A model generated the notes under the pieces. That model searched no databases, was not told the origin of the DNA, and saw only the letters and a program-made list of their open reading frames with translations. Source: an uncultured Eubacteriales bacterium (GTDB taxonomy: Bacteria; Bacillota_I; Bacilli_A; RF39; UBA660). Taken from it: a DNA stretch of 64,000 nt. Position 1 is the first letter of the stretch. Each line of letters opens with the position of its first letter. The translations under genes were made by a program, and so were the position numbers. The stretch covers positions 62,001-126,000 of the forward strand of contig CAJMAC010000001.1 of the NCBI GenBank assembly GCA_905211265.1, written 5' to 3'. Positions 44,205-53,288 of the stretch are shown in pieces.

Positions 44205-44225
44205 TAAGCATGAAGGGAGGAAAAA

Positions 44226-45224
44226 ATGATAACAAATATTGGAACATTTAAAGATTATAGTGATGAAACAATAAAAACTGTATTTGATGCTGGAGATAAA
44301 AAAATAATTGAAATGTCTTTATTATTTAATAAAGAAGATAAAGATGTAATCTGTGTACCAACTCATCATTTTTGTAATTTAGGTTGTAAAATGTGTCATT
44401 TAACAAATAAGGGACTAAATAAAAAGATGGTTCCTATAAAATATGAAGATTTTATATACTGTTTAACAGAAACATTAACTAAAAATAATATAAGGAGAAC
44501 AGATAAAGAAAAATTATTAATTTCTTTTATGGGTGTTGGTGAACCACTACTAAACTTAAAACTAATCGAAGAAATATACCGAAATGAGGAAGTAATAAAA
44601 GAAAAGTTAGGATATAAAAATATTGGATATGCATTATCAACAATGATGCCTAATAATAATATAAAAGTATTAAAAGAAATGGTTAATAAATCAAATATGC
44701 CACTTAAAGTACATTTCTCATTACATACACCTATAAATGATGAAAGATATGAATTAATACCTAGTACAAAAGTTTCAGTTGAAGAAGCACTTGCATATTT
44801 AATTGATTATAAAAATTGTTTACAAAAAAACGAAGTATTAATGAATAAATATCAAGAGTTACATAGTAATAATATACCTGTTGAAATACACTATACTTTA
44901 ATAAAAAATGTTAATGATAATAAAAAGGAATTAACAAAATTATGTGAACTATTAAAAATATATAATATACCTATAAAATTTATTAGATTTAATCCAATTA
45001 ATGAATTAGAAAAAAGTACTAATGAACAAATTTGGGTAAACAAAATTTCAGAAGAAATTCCTGAATTAAGGATTAAAACATATACTCCACCAGGAAGAGA
45101 AATTGGAAGTTCATGTGGAGAATTTACAAAACATTATTATCACGAAGAAATTGAAACAAAAGAACAAAAAGAAGAATTTGAAAAGTGGAAAACAAAACAT
45201 TTAATAAAGGAAGGAAATGAATAA
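44226..45224 (+). CDS. RlmN/Cfr-like radical SAM enzyme (divergent paralogue)
   Basis: This protein has 332 residues. It keeps RlmN/Cfr features: CVPTHHFCNLGCKMC with the CX3CX2C cluster (C50, C54, C57) and an upstream Cys (C43) at the spacing of RlmN Cys118; ISFMGVGEPLLN; SLHTPINDERYELIP; YTLIKNVNDN; and GREIGSSCGEF with C297 matching the C-terminal methyl-accepting Cys. It therefore should do the two-Cys C-methylation chemistry on an RNA adenosine or similar base. The usual ~80-residue N-terminal RlmN domain is shortened to about 40 residues, so the substrate may differ. GGGAGGAAAAA precedes the ATG. Confidence 0.8.
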   Translation: MITNIGTFKDYSDETIKTVFDAGDKKIIEMSLLFNKEDKDVICVPTHHFCNLGCKMCHLTNKGLNKKMVPIKYEDFIYCLTETLTKNNIRRTDKEKLLISFMGVGEPLLNLKLIEEIYRNEEVIKEKLGYKNIGYALSTMMPNNNIKVLKEMVNKSNMPLKVHFSLHTPINDERYELIPSTKVSVEEALAYLIDYKNCLQKNEVLMNKYQELHSNNIPVEIHYTLIKNVNDNKKELTKLCELLKIYNIPIKFIRFNPINELEKSTNEQIWVNKISEEIPELRIKTYTPPGREIGSSCGEFTKHYYHEEIETKEQKEEFEKWKTKHLIKEGNE

Positions 45225-45226
45225 AT

Positions 45227-45622
45227 ATGAATAAAGAATACATGGAAGTTAGAGAATTTCATAAAGCATTTGGACATCCAGTAGCAAACACTCCAACATT
45301 ACTATCAAAAGATAGAGCCAAAAGAAGATATGCATGGATTTTAGAAGAAATAAATGAATTTTTAGAGGCAACTGAAAAGCAAGATATAGTTGAGCAAGCT
45401 GACGCAATGATAGATACAATTTACTTTGCATTAGGTACACTAGTAGAAATGGGGGTTGAACCTGACCAACTATTTGAAATTGTACAACATGCAAATATGA
45501 GTAAATTATTCCCAGATGGAAAACCACATTATAATGAAATGGGAAAAGTAATTAAACCAGATAATTGGGAAAACCCACATAAAAAATTAGCATTAACAAT
45601 CAACAAAATGAAAAATAAATAA
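45227..45622 (+). CDS. MazG-like nucleotide pyrophosphohydrolase
   Basis: This protein has 131 residues of the all-alpha NTP-PPase (MazG/PRA-PH) type. The metal-binding residues are in WILEEINEFLEA (EExxE) and DIVEQADAMIDTIYFALG (ExxD). The C-terminal GKPHYNEMGKVIKPDNWENP is typical of the single-domain, Cof-like-hydrolase-associated group. It should split a nucleoside triphosphate to the monophosphate. It begins two bases after the radical SAM gene, so the two work from one transcript. The substrate is unknown. Confidence 0.8.
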   Translation: MNKEYMEVREFHKAFGHPVANTPTLLSKDRAKRRYAWILEEINEFLEATEKQDIVEQADAMIDTIYFALGTLVEMGVEPDQLFEIVQHANMSKLFPDGKPHYNEMGKVIKPDNWENPHKKLALTINKMKNK

Positions 45623-45625
45623 AAT

Positions 45626-45663
45626 TAAAAATCAAGTTCAAAAAATGGATTTGATTTTTTATT
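45626..45663 (+). terminator. Intrinsic terminator of the radical SAM-MazG operon
   Basis: AAAATCAA and TTGATTTT pair across a loop of about 13 bases and continue into a T-run. Confidence 0.7.
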
Positions 45664-45671
45664 AACTATAA

Positions 45672-45693
45672 ATGTACCTAATATGTACCTAAT
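45672..45693. repeat. Perfect 11-bp tandem duplication ATGTACCTAAT x2
   Basis: Two head-to-tail copies lie in the gap between the MazG terminator and the tRNA-Cys terminator. No function is evident. Confidence 0.6.
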
Positions 45694-45711
45694 ACATAGT
45701 AAGCAATAAGA

Positions 45712-45734
45712 AAACCCTTATAAAATAAGGGTTG
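45712..45734 (-). terminator. Intrinsic terminator of the tRNA-Cys gene
   Basis: AACCCTTA and TAAGGGTT pair around a five-base loop, about ten bases after the tRNA 3' end on the minus strand, followed by a T-rich tail. Confidence 0.8.
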
Positions 45735-45743
45735 ATATACATT

Positions 45744-45817
45744 TGGAGGACCCAGTCGGATTTGAACCAACGATCAGGGAGTTGCAGTCCCATGCCTTAC
45801 CACTTGGCTATGAGTCC
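45744..45817 (-). tRNA. trnC: tRNA-Cys (anticodon GCA)
   Basis: I folded this by eye. The acceptor stem GGACTCA pairs with TGGGTCC, the anticodon loop is CTGCAAC (GCA), the T-arm is GTTGG-TTCGAAT-CCGAC, the discriminator is U as in all tRNA-Cys, and CCA is encoded. It is a single tRNA gene with its own promoter and terminator. Confidence 0.97.
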
Positions 45818-45830
45818 ATCGACAATTAAC

Positions 45831-45859
45831 ATTATATCAAAAAAATATATAATTTACAA
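45831..45859 (-). promoter_or_regulatory. Promoter of tRNA-Cys
   Basis: TTGTAA (45854-45859) and TATAAT (45831-45836) on the minus strand are 17 bp apart, with the -10 box 13 bases before the tRNA. Confidence 0.75.
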
Positions 45860-45870
45860 TATAATATATG

Positions 45871-45903
45871 AAAAAAAATAAGAAAATCAACAACTTTCTT
45901 ATT
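45871..45903 (-). terminator. Intrinsic terminator of the preceding membrane protein gene
   Basis: AATAAGAAA and TTTCTTATT pair around a nine-base loop and are followed by a run of T on the minus strand. Confidence 0.8.
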
Positions 45904-47025
45904 TTAATTCTCTATTTTGGGAGATAATTTAACCTTCTTCTTTATCATTTCATTATTATTATCATATCTATATTCGTATTCTAACCTTATTTTCTTATTC
46001 TTATATTTATCAGGTATAGAATAAGTTAATATATATGTTTTATCAGTATTATATGCAATTTTTTGTCCTTTATAGCCTATTCCATAATTAGAAAAATAAC
46101 TATAATAACCTCTATTGGCAATAAATTTTTCATTATTTATATATACTAAAAATTTATCTGTATTTAAAGTTATGTTACCATTATAGTTTGAATGAACTGT
46201 AAATTTAACAATTAAATATGTATTACCATCTACACTTATCTCTTTTCCTTTTGAATTTTTATTCGTAATATAACTTTCATCAAACTTTAAAGTGTAATAA
46301 TTATCTAAACTAATTACACTACCTTCTTTATATGTTGGATTAATTTTAATCGAAGTTACTATTTTATAACCAAAAAATACAATAATAACTGCTAAAATAA
46401 TATTAATAAAATGTTTATTTTCTACATAATAATATTTTAATTCTCTTAAACTTTTTCTTGCTTTTTGTTCTAATTTATTTTTGTCTACTCCTACAGTTAA
46501 TTCAAATTCTTCATTATCTTCAACTGAAATATTTAATTCTTCTAAATCTTTTTTAAAATCAAATTTCTTTATATCAAATCCAATTGTTCTAATAACATAA
46601 GGGATAATTAATATATATTGACCAATTAAACAAAACATAGTTATATCTCTTGCTAAACTTATAGTCTTTCTATCCATTATAGAATATTGTAATGAACTTA
46701 TAACTGAACTAAAATATATATAGCAACCTAATATACCAATACACCCTGCTATTGTAATAATATAAAATGTAATTGGTTTCTTTTTTTCTTTAAATAGAAA
46801 AAGTATTGCTACTGCTGCTACTACAATTACTATTATAGCTAAATACATAAAAATATTAAAATAATCATTAGGTACTACATCAATTAAACTATTAATTAAA
46901 TACCTTCTGAAAAAGTTTAATATCTTAGTAGTCCTAGTTATTAAAAATACAAATAAAATACTCATAACTAAATGTATTAATTTAAAATTTTTAATTAAAA
47001 ATGCATACGGCTTTCTAACTATCAT
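45904..47025 (-). CDS. Membrane protein with extracytoplasmic DUF4352-like domain
   Basis: This protein has 373 residues. Four membrane helices lie in the first ~150 residues, a charged cytoplasmic segment follows (about 155-205), then one more helix (HFINIILAVIIVFFGYKI) and an extracytoplasmic beta domain (about 235-365; YLIVKFTVHSN, ILTYSIPDKYKNKKIRLEYE) that resembles the DUF4352 Ig-like fold. GAGGTGAC precedes the ATG. Function is unknown. Confidence 0.6.
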   Translation of the reverse strand: MIVRKPYAFLIKNFKLIHLVMSILFVFLITRTTKILNFFRRYLINSLIDVVPNDYFNIFMYLAIIVIVVAAVAILFLFKEKKKPITFYIITIAGCIGILGCYIYFSSVISSLQYSIMDRKTISLARDITMFCLIGQYILIIPYVIRTIGFDIKKFDFKKDLEELNISVEDNEEFELTVGVDKNKLEQKARKSLRELKYYYVENKHFINIILAVIIVFFGYKIVTSIKINPTYKEGSVISLDNYYTLKFDESYITNKNSKGKEISVDGNTYLIVKFTVHSNYNGNITLNTDKFLVYINNEKFIANRGYYSYFSNYGIGYKGQKIAYNTDKTYILTYSIPDKYKNKKIRLEYEYRYDNNNEMIKKKVKLSPKIEN

Positions 47026-47082
47026 TTATGTCACCTCTATTATAATAATTATATCATAAAAAAAAGAAAAATAAATATATTT

Positions 47083-47535
47083 TTAATTTTTCTTATAAAC
47101 GATTAATTGTTCTGGTAATAAATACATTTGATTATTTTGATTAACTAAATCAATAACATTACTATTTAATTTGTTTCCTATATCAAGTAAAGTATCTCCT
47201 TCTTGAACAATATAATATTTTACACCAACTTTAGGTACAGATATTATTTGATTAGGATAAATATAATCATTTTCATCTAATCCATTAATTAATGCTAATG
47301 TTTTATAATCAGTATTATATTTCTCTGCAATTTTATATAAACTATCTCCTTTTTTAATAGTATAATAATCAAAATATGTATTTGCTATTTTAGGAACAAT
47401 AATATTATTACCAGGTATTAAACTAACATTATTATTAATACCATTTAATTGATACAAAATATATGGAGTAATATTATATTTATTAGCAATACTTTCAATT
47501 GTATCTCCTTCTTTTATAGTATAAACATCATACAT
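47083..47535 (-). CDS. Triple-LysM protein without signal peptide
   Basis: This protein has 150 residues from the ATG behind GGGATGTGAT. Three LysM repeats fill it: YTIKEGDTIESIANKYNITP, YTIKKGDSLYKIAEKYNTD and YIVQEGDTLLDIGNKLNSN. There is no signal peptide or membrane helix, so it is not exported by Sec. Cytoplasmic LysM proteins in Bacillota are often spore coat or cortex assembly proteins of the SafA kind, or are localised inside the cell; neither is proven. It precedes, on the minus strand, the neighbouring DUF4352 gene. Confidence 0.75.
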   Translation of the reverse strand: MYDVYTIKEGDTIESIANKYNITPYILYQLNGINNNVSLIPGNNIIVPKIANTYFDYYTIKKGDSLYKIAEKYNTDYKTLALINGLDENDYIYPNQIISVPKVGVKYYIVQEGDTLLDIGNKLNSNVIDLVNQNNQMYLLPEQLIVYKKN

Positions 47536-47581
47536 TTTATCACATCCCATAATATTTTATTATATAAAATTAAAAAGGTGA

Positions 47582-48034
47582 CTATTCATCACCATTCTTT
47601 TTCTCTCTTATACCATATTTTTTCTTTTCTTCCATCATGTATTCAGTAATATGAGTTTCAACTTCTGGTAGAGCATTCTTATCAATATTAGATAATCTTA
47701 TTTCTTCTTTTACAGTATCAATAACTATTCTTCCCCAAAGCATACCTTGTTTAACAGTTAAATCATTAAACATATCTGGAGTTACTGAAGTAAAGAAATA
47801 ACCAAACATAACTCTTTTTGTAGCAAAAAGTAGTCTCTTATTAGTTAAGGCAATTACATTAGTATTAGTAAAATCAAATGAACTCTTATTCTTTTGACCT
47901 AAGAACACATATAATACTTCTTCACCAGGATTAAGATGTTTTTCTATTACTTTACTATGTGCTTTAATTCTCCATGCAACAGTACTAGGATATTTTCTTT
48001 TAAATTCTCTAGCTAATTCATAAACTTTTCCCAT
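47582..48034 (-). CDS. PH-like domain (bPH) protein
   Basis: This protein has 150 residues. The middle holds a bacterial PH-like beta domain (HLNPGEEVLYVFLGQ, NTNVIALTNKRLLFATKRV), as in YvqF/YozB-type and short 'PH domain-containing' proteins. No membrane helix is visible. The C terminus is a charged helix (EYMMEEKKKYGIREKK). The family role is unknown. GAGGTAGGT precedes the ATG. It follows the membrane thioredoxin gene by 14 bp. Confidence 0.65.
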   Translation of the reverse strand: MGKVYELAREFKRKYPSTVAWRIKAHSKVIEKHLNPGEEVLYVFLGQKNKSSFDFTNTNVIALTNKRLLFATKRVMFGYFFTSVTPDMFNDLTVKQGMLWGRIVIDTVKEEIRLSNIDKNALPEVETHITEYMMEEKKKYGIREKKNGDE

Positions 48035-48048
48035 ATTACCTACCTCTT

Positions 48049-48537
48049 TTATTCATTACTATCATTTTGTGAAGTAATTACATTTTTATTAATAAATTCA
48101 ATAAATTTTTCTTTTTCAACATAACCTGAAATACTATCAATAACTTTATTACCGCTTAATAATAATGTAGTTGGAGTACCCCATTGATTTCTTTTTAAAT
48201 AAGAATTTGAATTATTTAAACTAGTAAATTCATCTTGACTCAAATTATCAGTATTAATGTAATAAACAGGTATTGCTAACTCCTTAGCAGTTTCTTCTAC
48301 TACAGGCATATATTTAATACAATAAGTGCATCCTGTTCTTTCTATTATAACAATGAAATTATCACCATTTGCAATTTTTTCTTCATAAGTTGAGTAATTA
48401 ATTTCAGTTAATTCCTTTTCCTCTCCTGATAATGCAAGTGGTCCAGTAGGATTAGCATTTGTTTTTCCTAATGCAAATATTGCTATAATAAATACTAATA
48501 CAGCACCTGCAATTAATATAATATCTTGTTTCTTCAT
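48049..48537 (-). CDS. Membrane-anchored thioredoxin-like protein
   Basis: This protein has 162 residues. An N-terminal anchor (IILIAGAVLVFIIAIFALG) is followed by a thioredoxin fold (about 45-155) with the redox motif GCTYCIKYMP (CxxC) and a cis-Pro loop (GTPTTLLLSG). It should act outside the membrane on protein disulfides; reductase or oxidase direction cannot be told. GGAGGTAAA precedes the ATG and a promoter lies upstream. Confidence 0.85.
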   Translation of the reverse strand: MKKQDIILIAGAVLVFIIAIFALGKTNANPTGPLALSGEEKELTEINYSTYEEKIANGDNFIVIIERTGCTYCIKYMPVVEETAKELAIPVYYINTDNLSQDEFTSLNNSNSYLKRNQWGTPTTLLLSGNKVIDSISGYVEKEKFIEFINKNVITSQNDSNE

Positions 48538-48555
48538 AATTTACCTCCTACAACA

Positions 48556-48584
48556 ATAATACACTTTTTTCGACTAAAAATCAA
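48556..48584 (-). promoter_or_regulatory. Promoter of the thioredoxin-like/PH gene pair
   Basis: TTGATT (48579-48584) and TATTAT (48556-48561) on the minus strand have a 17-bp spacer. Confidence 0.6.
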
Positions 48585-48613
48585 GTATATCACTTAAATT
48601 AATAGTGTATCTC

Positions 48614-49369
48614 TTATTTTTTACCTATTTTTCTACCTTGAATTTTAGAATTAATAAATAATATTAAATTAGTAGGACATATTTTAGTTAAAGTATGATT
48701 TAACTTCATATTTGGAGGTAATATAATTACTTTATCTTTAAACATATTATCTATTGCATATTTTGAAGCATATTCACTAGATAAAGATTTCAAGTTAAAT
48801 TTAACATTAGCAACATTATTAAAATTGGTATCTACAGGTCCTGGACAAAAGATTGATATCTTAACATTTGAATTATCTTTCTTTAATTCTTCATATATTG
48901 CCAAAGATAAACTAACAACATAATTTTTAGTAGCATAATATGTAGCCATATAAGGTCCAGGCATAAAACCTGCCATTGAAGCAACATTTAATATTCTCCC
49001 ATAATCTTTTTTTATAAAATCTTTTAAAAATAATTTAGTTAAAATATGATATGCTTTAATATTTAAATCAATCATATTAAGTTCTTTATCTAATGATGTT
49101 TCACTAAAATTACCTGCATCGCCAAATCCAGCATTATTAATTAAAATATCAATATTTTCATTTTTTAACATTTTGTGTAAATTAATACAATTATCTGTAA
49201 TAGATAAATCCATTTCTATTTTCTTAACAGAAACATTTAAGTCATTAAATAATTCATCTAATTTCTTCTTATCTCTACTTACTACAATTAAATCATAACC
49301 GAAACTAGCTAAATAATTAGCCATATCCCTCCCCATACCAGAACTTGCCCCAGTTATTAATGCTTTCAT
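48614..49369 (-). CDS. Short-chain dehydrogenase/reductase
   Basis: This protein has 251 residues of the SDR family. The cofactor motif is ITGASSGMG (6-14), NNAGFGD is the structural motif near 86, and the active site uses Ser of NVASMAGF and YYATK (YxxxK). Classical SDR, NADP-preferring by the Arg near the first strand (VVSRD). The substrate is unknown. GGGTGAATAT precedes the ATG. It follows the rplQ terminator on the minus strand. Confidence 0.88.
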   Translation of the reverse strand: MKALITGASSGMGRDMANYLASFGYDLIVVSRDKKKLDELFNDLNVSVKKIEMDLSITDNCINLHKMLKNENIDILINNAGFGDAGNFSETSLDKELNMIDLNIKAYHILTKLFLKDFIKKDYGRILNVASMAGFMPGPYMATYYATKNYVVSLSLAIYEELKKDNSNVKISIFCPGPVDTNFNNVANVKFNLKSLSSEYASKYAIDNMFKDKVIILPPNMKLNHTLTKICPTNLILFINSKIQGRKIGKK

Positions 49370-49386
49370 ATATTCACCCTTTCAAT

Positions 49387-49420
49387 CCAAAAAAAGATAA
49401 GCAAATACTTATCTTTATAC
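49387..49420 (-). terminator. Terminator of the S10-spc-alpha superoperon
   Basis: AAAGATAAG and CTTATCTTT pair around a six-base loop, with a T-run following on the minus strand; the rplQ stop is in the stem. Confidence 0.85.
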
Positions 49421-49756
49421 TAATTCTAAGATAACCATTAAAGCGTTATCTCCTTTTCTTTCTTGAGTTTTTACGATTCTAGTATATCCACCATTTCTAT
49501 CTTTATATCTTGGTGCTAAATCATAAAATACTTTATCAACACACTTAGCATCATTATGTAAGAAAGCTAATGCTTTTCTTCTTGAAATTAAAGTGCCTTT
49601 TTTAGCATATGTTACCATTTTATCAAAACATTTTCTAACTTCTTTTGCTCTTGTTTCAGTTGTAACAATTTTTTCATTTTCAATTAGTTGTTTTGTTAAA
49701 GTAGCAAGCATACTTCTTCTATGTTTGTTATCTACGCCTAATTTTCTATAAGCCAT
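49415..49756 (-). CDS. rplQ: 50S ribosomal protein L17
   Basis: This protein has 113 residues, a full-length L17 ([51 protein letters not shown]). It lies near the exit tunnel of the large subunit. It is the last gene of the alpha operon, following rpoA by 17 bp, and a terminator overlaps its stop. GGAGGATTAATC precedes the ATG. Confidence 0.97.
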   Translation of the reverse strand: MAYRKLGVDNKHRRSMLATLTKQLIENEKIVTTETRAKEVRKCFDKMVTYAKKGTLISRRKALAFLHNDAKCVDKVFYDLAPRYKDRNGGYTRIVKTQERKGDNALMVILELV

Positions 49757-49773
49757 GATTAATCCTCCTTATC

Positions 49774-50730
49774 TTAGTCTTCTTTTCTAAATGAAAGTCC
49801 CATATCTTTAACTTTATCTAATACTTCTTTTAATGATTTCTTACCTAAGTTTCTAATTTTCATCATTTCATTTTCTGATTTATCAACTAAATCTGCAAGT
49901 GTTAATATATTTGCTCTCTTTAAGCAATTGTAAGCTCTTACAGAAAAATCTAAATCATCAATTGAAGTTTCAAGTATTTTAACACTAGGATCTTCAGTAT
50001 TAGATATCATAAGACCAGTTTCATCTGCAATTTCATTTAAGTTTGCAAGTACTTCAAAATGTTCAATTAAAATTCTACTTGCAAGTGCTATTGATTCTTC
50101 TGGAGATATAGAACCATTAGTCCATACTTCCATAATTAATTTATCATAGTTGTTATTTTGTCCAACACGAGCATTTTCAACTTCATAGTTAATTCTTTCA
50201 ATTGGAGAATATAAACTATCAATTGCAATAACTCCTGGTTTAGATTTAGTATCTAATATTTTCTTATTATCATCTGCTCTAGTATATCCTCTACCACTTC
50301 CGATAGTCATTTCCATATTTAAACTTCCACCTTCAGCTAATGTAGCGATAACTTGTTCAGGATTTAATATTTCAATATCAGCATCCTTTTCAATATCCCC
50401 AGCAGTAACAACACCTGGAGTACTAACTGATAATCTTAATTTCTTATTTTCATCAGTTGAATGATTCTTTAAAACAATACTCTTTAAATTAAGTACTATT
50501 GCAGTCACATCTTCGATTACACCATCCATTTTTTGGAATTCATGTGCAACTCCATCAATCTTAACACTTGTAATTGCATCTCCTGGTAAACTAGATAACA
50601 TTACTCTTCTTAATGCATTACCTAATGTTGTACCAAAGCCTCTTTCAAGTGGTTCAATTTCAAATTTTCCATAGTGACTACTTTCAATATATTCTTTTAC
50701 TTTATAATCTGGTTTTTCAAATTTTAACAT
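49774..50730 (-). CDS. rpoA: RNA polymerase alpha subunit
   Basis: This protein has 318 residues. The N-terminal dimerisation domain has EPLERGFGTTLGNALRRVML and the C-terminal DNA-binding domain (about 250-315) has FSVRAYNCLKRANILTLADL. It assembles the core RNA polymerase and contacts UP elements. It sits between rpsK and rplQ as in most bacteria. Confidence 0.97.
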   Translation of the reverse strand: MLKFEKPDYKVKEYIESSHYGKFEIEPLERGFGTTLGNALRRVMLSSLPGDAITSVKIDGVAHEFQKMDGVIEDVTAIVLNLKSIVLKNHSTDENKKLRLSVSTPGVVTAGDIEKDADIEILNPEQVIATLAEGGSLNMEMTIGSGRGYTRADDNKKILDTKSKPGVIAIDSLYSPIERINYEVENARVGQNNNYDKLIMEVWTNGSISPEESIALASRILIEHFEVLANLNEIADETGLMISNTEDPSVKILETSIDDLDFSVRAYNCLKRANILTLADLVDKSENEMMKIRNLGKKSLKEVLDKVKDMGLSFRKED

Positions 50731-50751
50731 TTTTAAACACTCCTTTTCATT

Positions 50752-51135
50752 TTAACCACGGCGTCTTTTTGGTGGACGACATCCGTTATGTGGAATAGGT
50801 GTTACATCTGTTATTGTTTTTACTTCAAGTCCTGCAGTTTGAAGTGATCTAATTGCAGCTTCTCTTCCTTGACCTAAACCTTTTACAAATACATCAACAG
50901 TTTTCATTCCCATTGATACTGCTTCTCTACCAGCTTTTTCAGCACTAGCTCCAGCAGCAAATGGTGTAGATTTTTTACTACCCTTAACTCCTTGAGTTCC
51001 TGAAGCAGCCCAAGCAATTGTATTACCTTCTTTATCAGTAATAGTAACTATTGTGTTATTAAAAGTTGAACGAACATGTACAACTCCATGTGGTACGTTC
51101 TTCTTAACTTTACGTTTTCTTGCTTTATAAGCCAT
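50752..51135 (-). CDS. rpsK: 30S ribosomal protein S11
   Basis: This protein has 127 residues. Diagnostic stretches are [18 protein letters not shown] and [20 protein letters not shown], with the basic end [11 protein letters not shown]. It lies on the platform of the small subunit near the mRNA exit. GGAGGAAG precedes the ATG; rpsM is 19 bp upstream. Confidence 0.97.
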   Translation of the reverse strand: MAYKARKRKVKKNVPHGVVHVRSTFNNTIVTITDKEGNTIAWAASGTQGVKGSKKSTPFAAGASAEKAGREAVSMGMKTVDVFVKGLGQGREAAIRSLQTAGLEVKTITDVTPIPHNGCRPPKRRRG

Positions 51136-51154
51136 AAAACTTCCTCCTTAATTA

Positions 51155-51520
51155 TTATTTTTTCTTGTTAGCAACAACTTTTCCTTTACCTTTACGAGTT
51201 CTTGCATTTCTATTTGTTCTTTGACCTCTTACAGGTAAGTTTTTCTTATGTCTAGTACCTTGATAAGAATTAATTTCCATCTTAGTCTTAATGTTCATAT
51301 TGATTTCTCTTCTTAAATCACCTTCAACAGTAATTTTATCAACTTCTGCTCTGATTCTTGCAAGTTCATCTTCAGATAAATCCTTAGCTTTCTTATCTAA
51401 ATCAACATTAGCATTCTTTAAAATTGTTTTTGATAAATTTCTTCCTATACCATAAATGTAAGTTAAAGATATTTCAACTCTTTTATCATTTGGTATATCA
51501 ACACCTTTAATACGTGCCAT
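51155..51520 (-). CDS. rpsM: 30S ribosomal protein S13
   Basis: This protein has 121 residues. It carries [28 protein letters not shown] and the basic tail [17 protein letters not shown]. It contacts the P-site tRNA and the large subunit. It follows the small rpmJ gene. AGGAGGAAG precedes the ATG. Confidence 0.97.
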   Translation of the reverse strand: MARIKGVDIPNDKRVEISLTYIYGIGRNLSKTILKNANVDLDKKAKDLSEDELARIRAEVDKITVEGDLRREINMNIKTKMEINSYQGTRHKKNLPVRGQRTNRNARTRKGKGKVVANKKK

Positions 51521-51538
51521 ATTTTTCTTCCTCCTATT

Positions 51539-51874
<336 letters not shown>

Positions 51875-51882
<8 letters not shown>

Positions 51883-52633
51883 ACTTATCATCTCCTGTTA
51901 GTATTTGATAACCATCTTTTGTAACAACAACTGTATGTTCAAAGTGTGCTGATGGTTTATTATCACCTGTAACTATTGTCCAATCATCATCAAGCATGAA
52001 TACTTGTCTAGTACCTAAGTTTAACATAGGTTCAACAGCAATTACCATACCTTCTTTTAATACTGGACCAGTACCTTTTTTACCATAATTAGGAACTTCT
52101 GGATCTTCATGAATATTGCTTCCAACACCATGACCAACTAGTTCTCTTACAACTCCTAACTTATGACTATTAGCATAAGTTTCAATTGCATTACCTATAT
52201 CCCCAATTCTAGCACCTGGTTTTATTTGCTCAAGCCCTATATATAGAGCCTTTTCAGTATGCTCAAGCAAATATTTCTTTTTATCAGATATTTTACCAAC
52301 TGCATAACTCCAAGCAGAATCACCATGATATCCTTTATAACAAGCACCAATATCAATACCTATTATATCTCCTTCATGTAATTTCCTATTTGATGGAATT
52401 CCGTGTACAACTTCTTCATTAACTGAAGTACATATACTACCTGGAAATCCATTATAACCTTTAAATGAAGGAGTAGCACCTTGACTAATAATAAAGTCTT
52501 CAGCAAGTTTATCTAATTCCTTTGTAGTTATACCTGGTTTAATATAATCCTTTAAATATAAATGTGTAAGATATACAATATGACCAGCATGTCTCAAAAG
52601 TTCAATTTCATAATCGCTTTTTATACTAATCAT
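51875..52633 (-). CDS. map: Methionine aminopeptidase, type I
   Basis: This protein has 252 residues from the ATG behind GGAGATTGTTGATA; longer in-frame starts would lie inside adk. Metal ligands are visible in [15 protein letters not shown] (Asp pair), [12 protein letters not shown] (His), AVEPM (Glu) and FEHTVVV (Glu). It removes the initiator methionine from new proteins. It overlaps adk by 8 bases, and lies in the usual adk-map-infA order. Confidence 0.96.
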
Positions 52634-53288
52634 TATCAACAATCTCCTCAACTTTTTTAAATATATCATTTGCAGATAAACCATCTTCAACCTTTACAAC
52701 CTTTAATACATCTTTATCTTTGTAATAATTAATTAAATCTTGCGTTTTATTAATATATGTATCAAATCTAGTTATAAAAGATTCAGCATTATCATCACTT
52801 CTTATATTTAAGCGACTATTACATTTATCACAAATTCCTTCTAATTTTGGTTTAAGTGCAGTAACTTCTAAATTATAACTTGTTCCACATTCAGGACAAA
52901 CTATTCTACTTAAAGTTCTTCTTTTAGCAAGTTCTTTATCTATATCAAAGAATATTACTATACCTAAATCCTTATTTAAACTTTTTAATAAATCTTCATA
53001 TATTTTAGCTTGTTCTAAATTTCTAGGATAACCATCAAGTATATAACCATTATTACAATCTTCTTTCATTAGTCTTTTTTCAAGTAATGAAGTAATAATT
53101 TGATCACTAACAAATTTACCACTAGAAATTATATCTTTTATCATCATACCTAATTCAGTAGACTTAGCTGCTTCTTCTCTTAACAAATCACCAGTTGAGA
53201 TATGAGGAATATTATATTTTTCAGATAATATCTTAGCTTGCGTTCCTTTACCTGCAGCAGGTGGTGCAATAAATATAATATTCTTCAT
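52626..53288 (-). CDS. adk: Adenylate kinase, zinc-lid type
   Basis: This protein has 220 residues. The P-loop reads [10 protein letters not shown], with Ala in place of the usual first Gly and third Gly (GPPGAGKGTQ). The LID domain has CPECGTSYN and CDKC, a four-Cys zinc site typical of Gram-positive enzymes. It interconverts ATP, AMP and ADP. The ATG overlaps the secY stop by one base. Confidence 0.96.
   Translation of the reverse strand: MKNIIFIAPPAAGKGTQAKILSEKYNIPHISTGDLLREEAAKSTELGMMIKDIISSGKFVSDQIITSLLEKRLMKEDCNNGYILDGYPRNLEQAKIYEDLLKSLNKDLGIVIFFDIDKELAKRRTLSRIVCPECGTSYNLEVTALKPKLEGICDKCNSRLNIRSDDNAESFITRFDTYINKTQDLINYYKDKDVLKVVKVEDGLSANDIFKKVEEIVDND

Noticed and set aside
45249..45527. 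Minus-strand ORF opposite the MazG-like gene
   Set aside because: It is a hydrophobic antisense shadow of a gene with family motifs and operon context.
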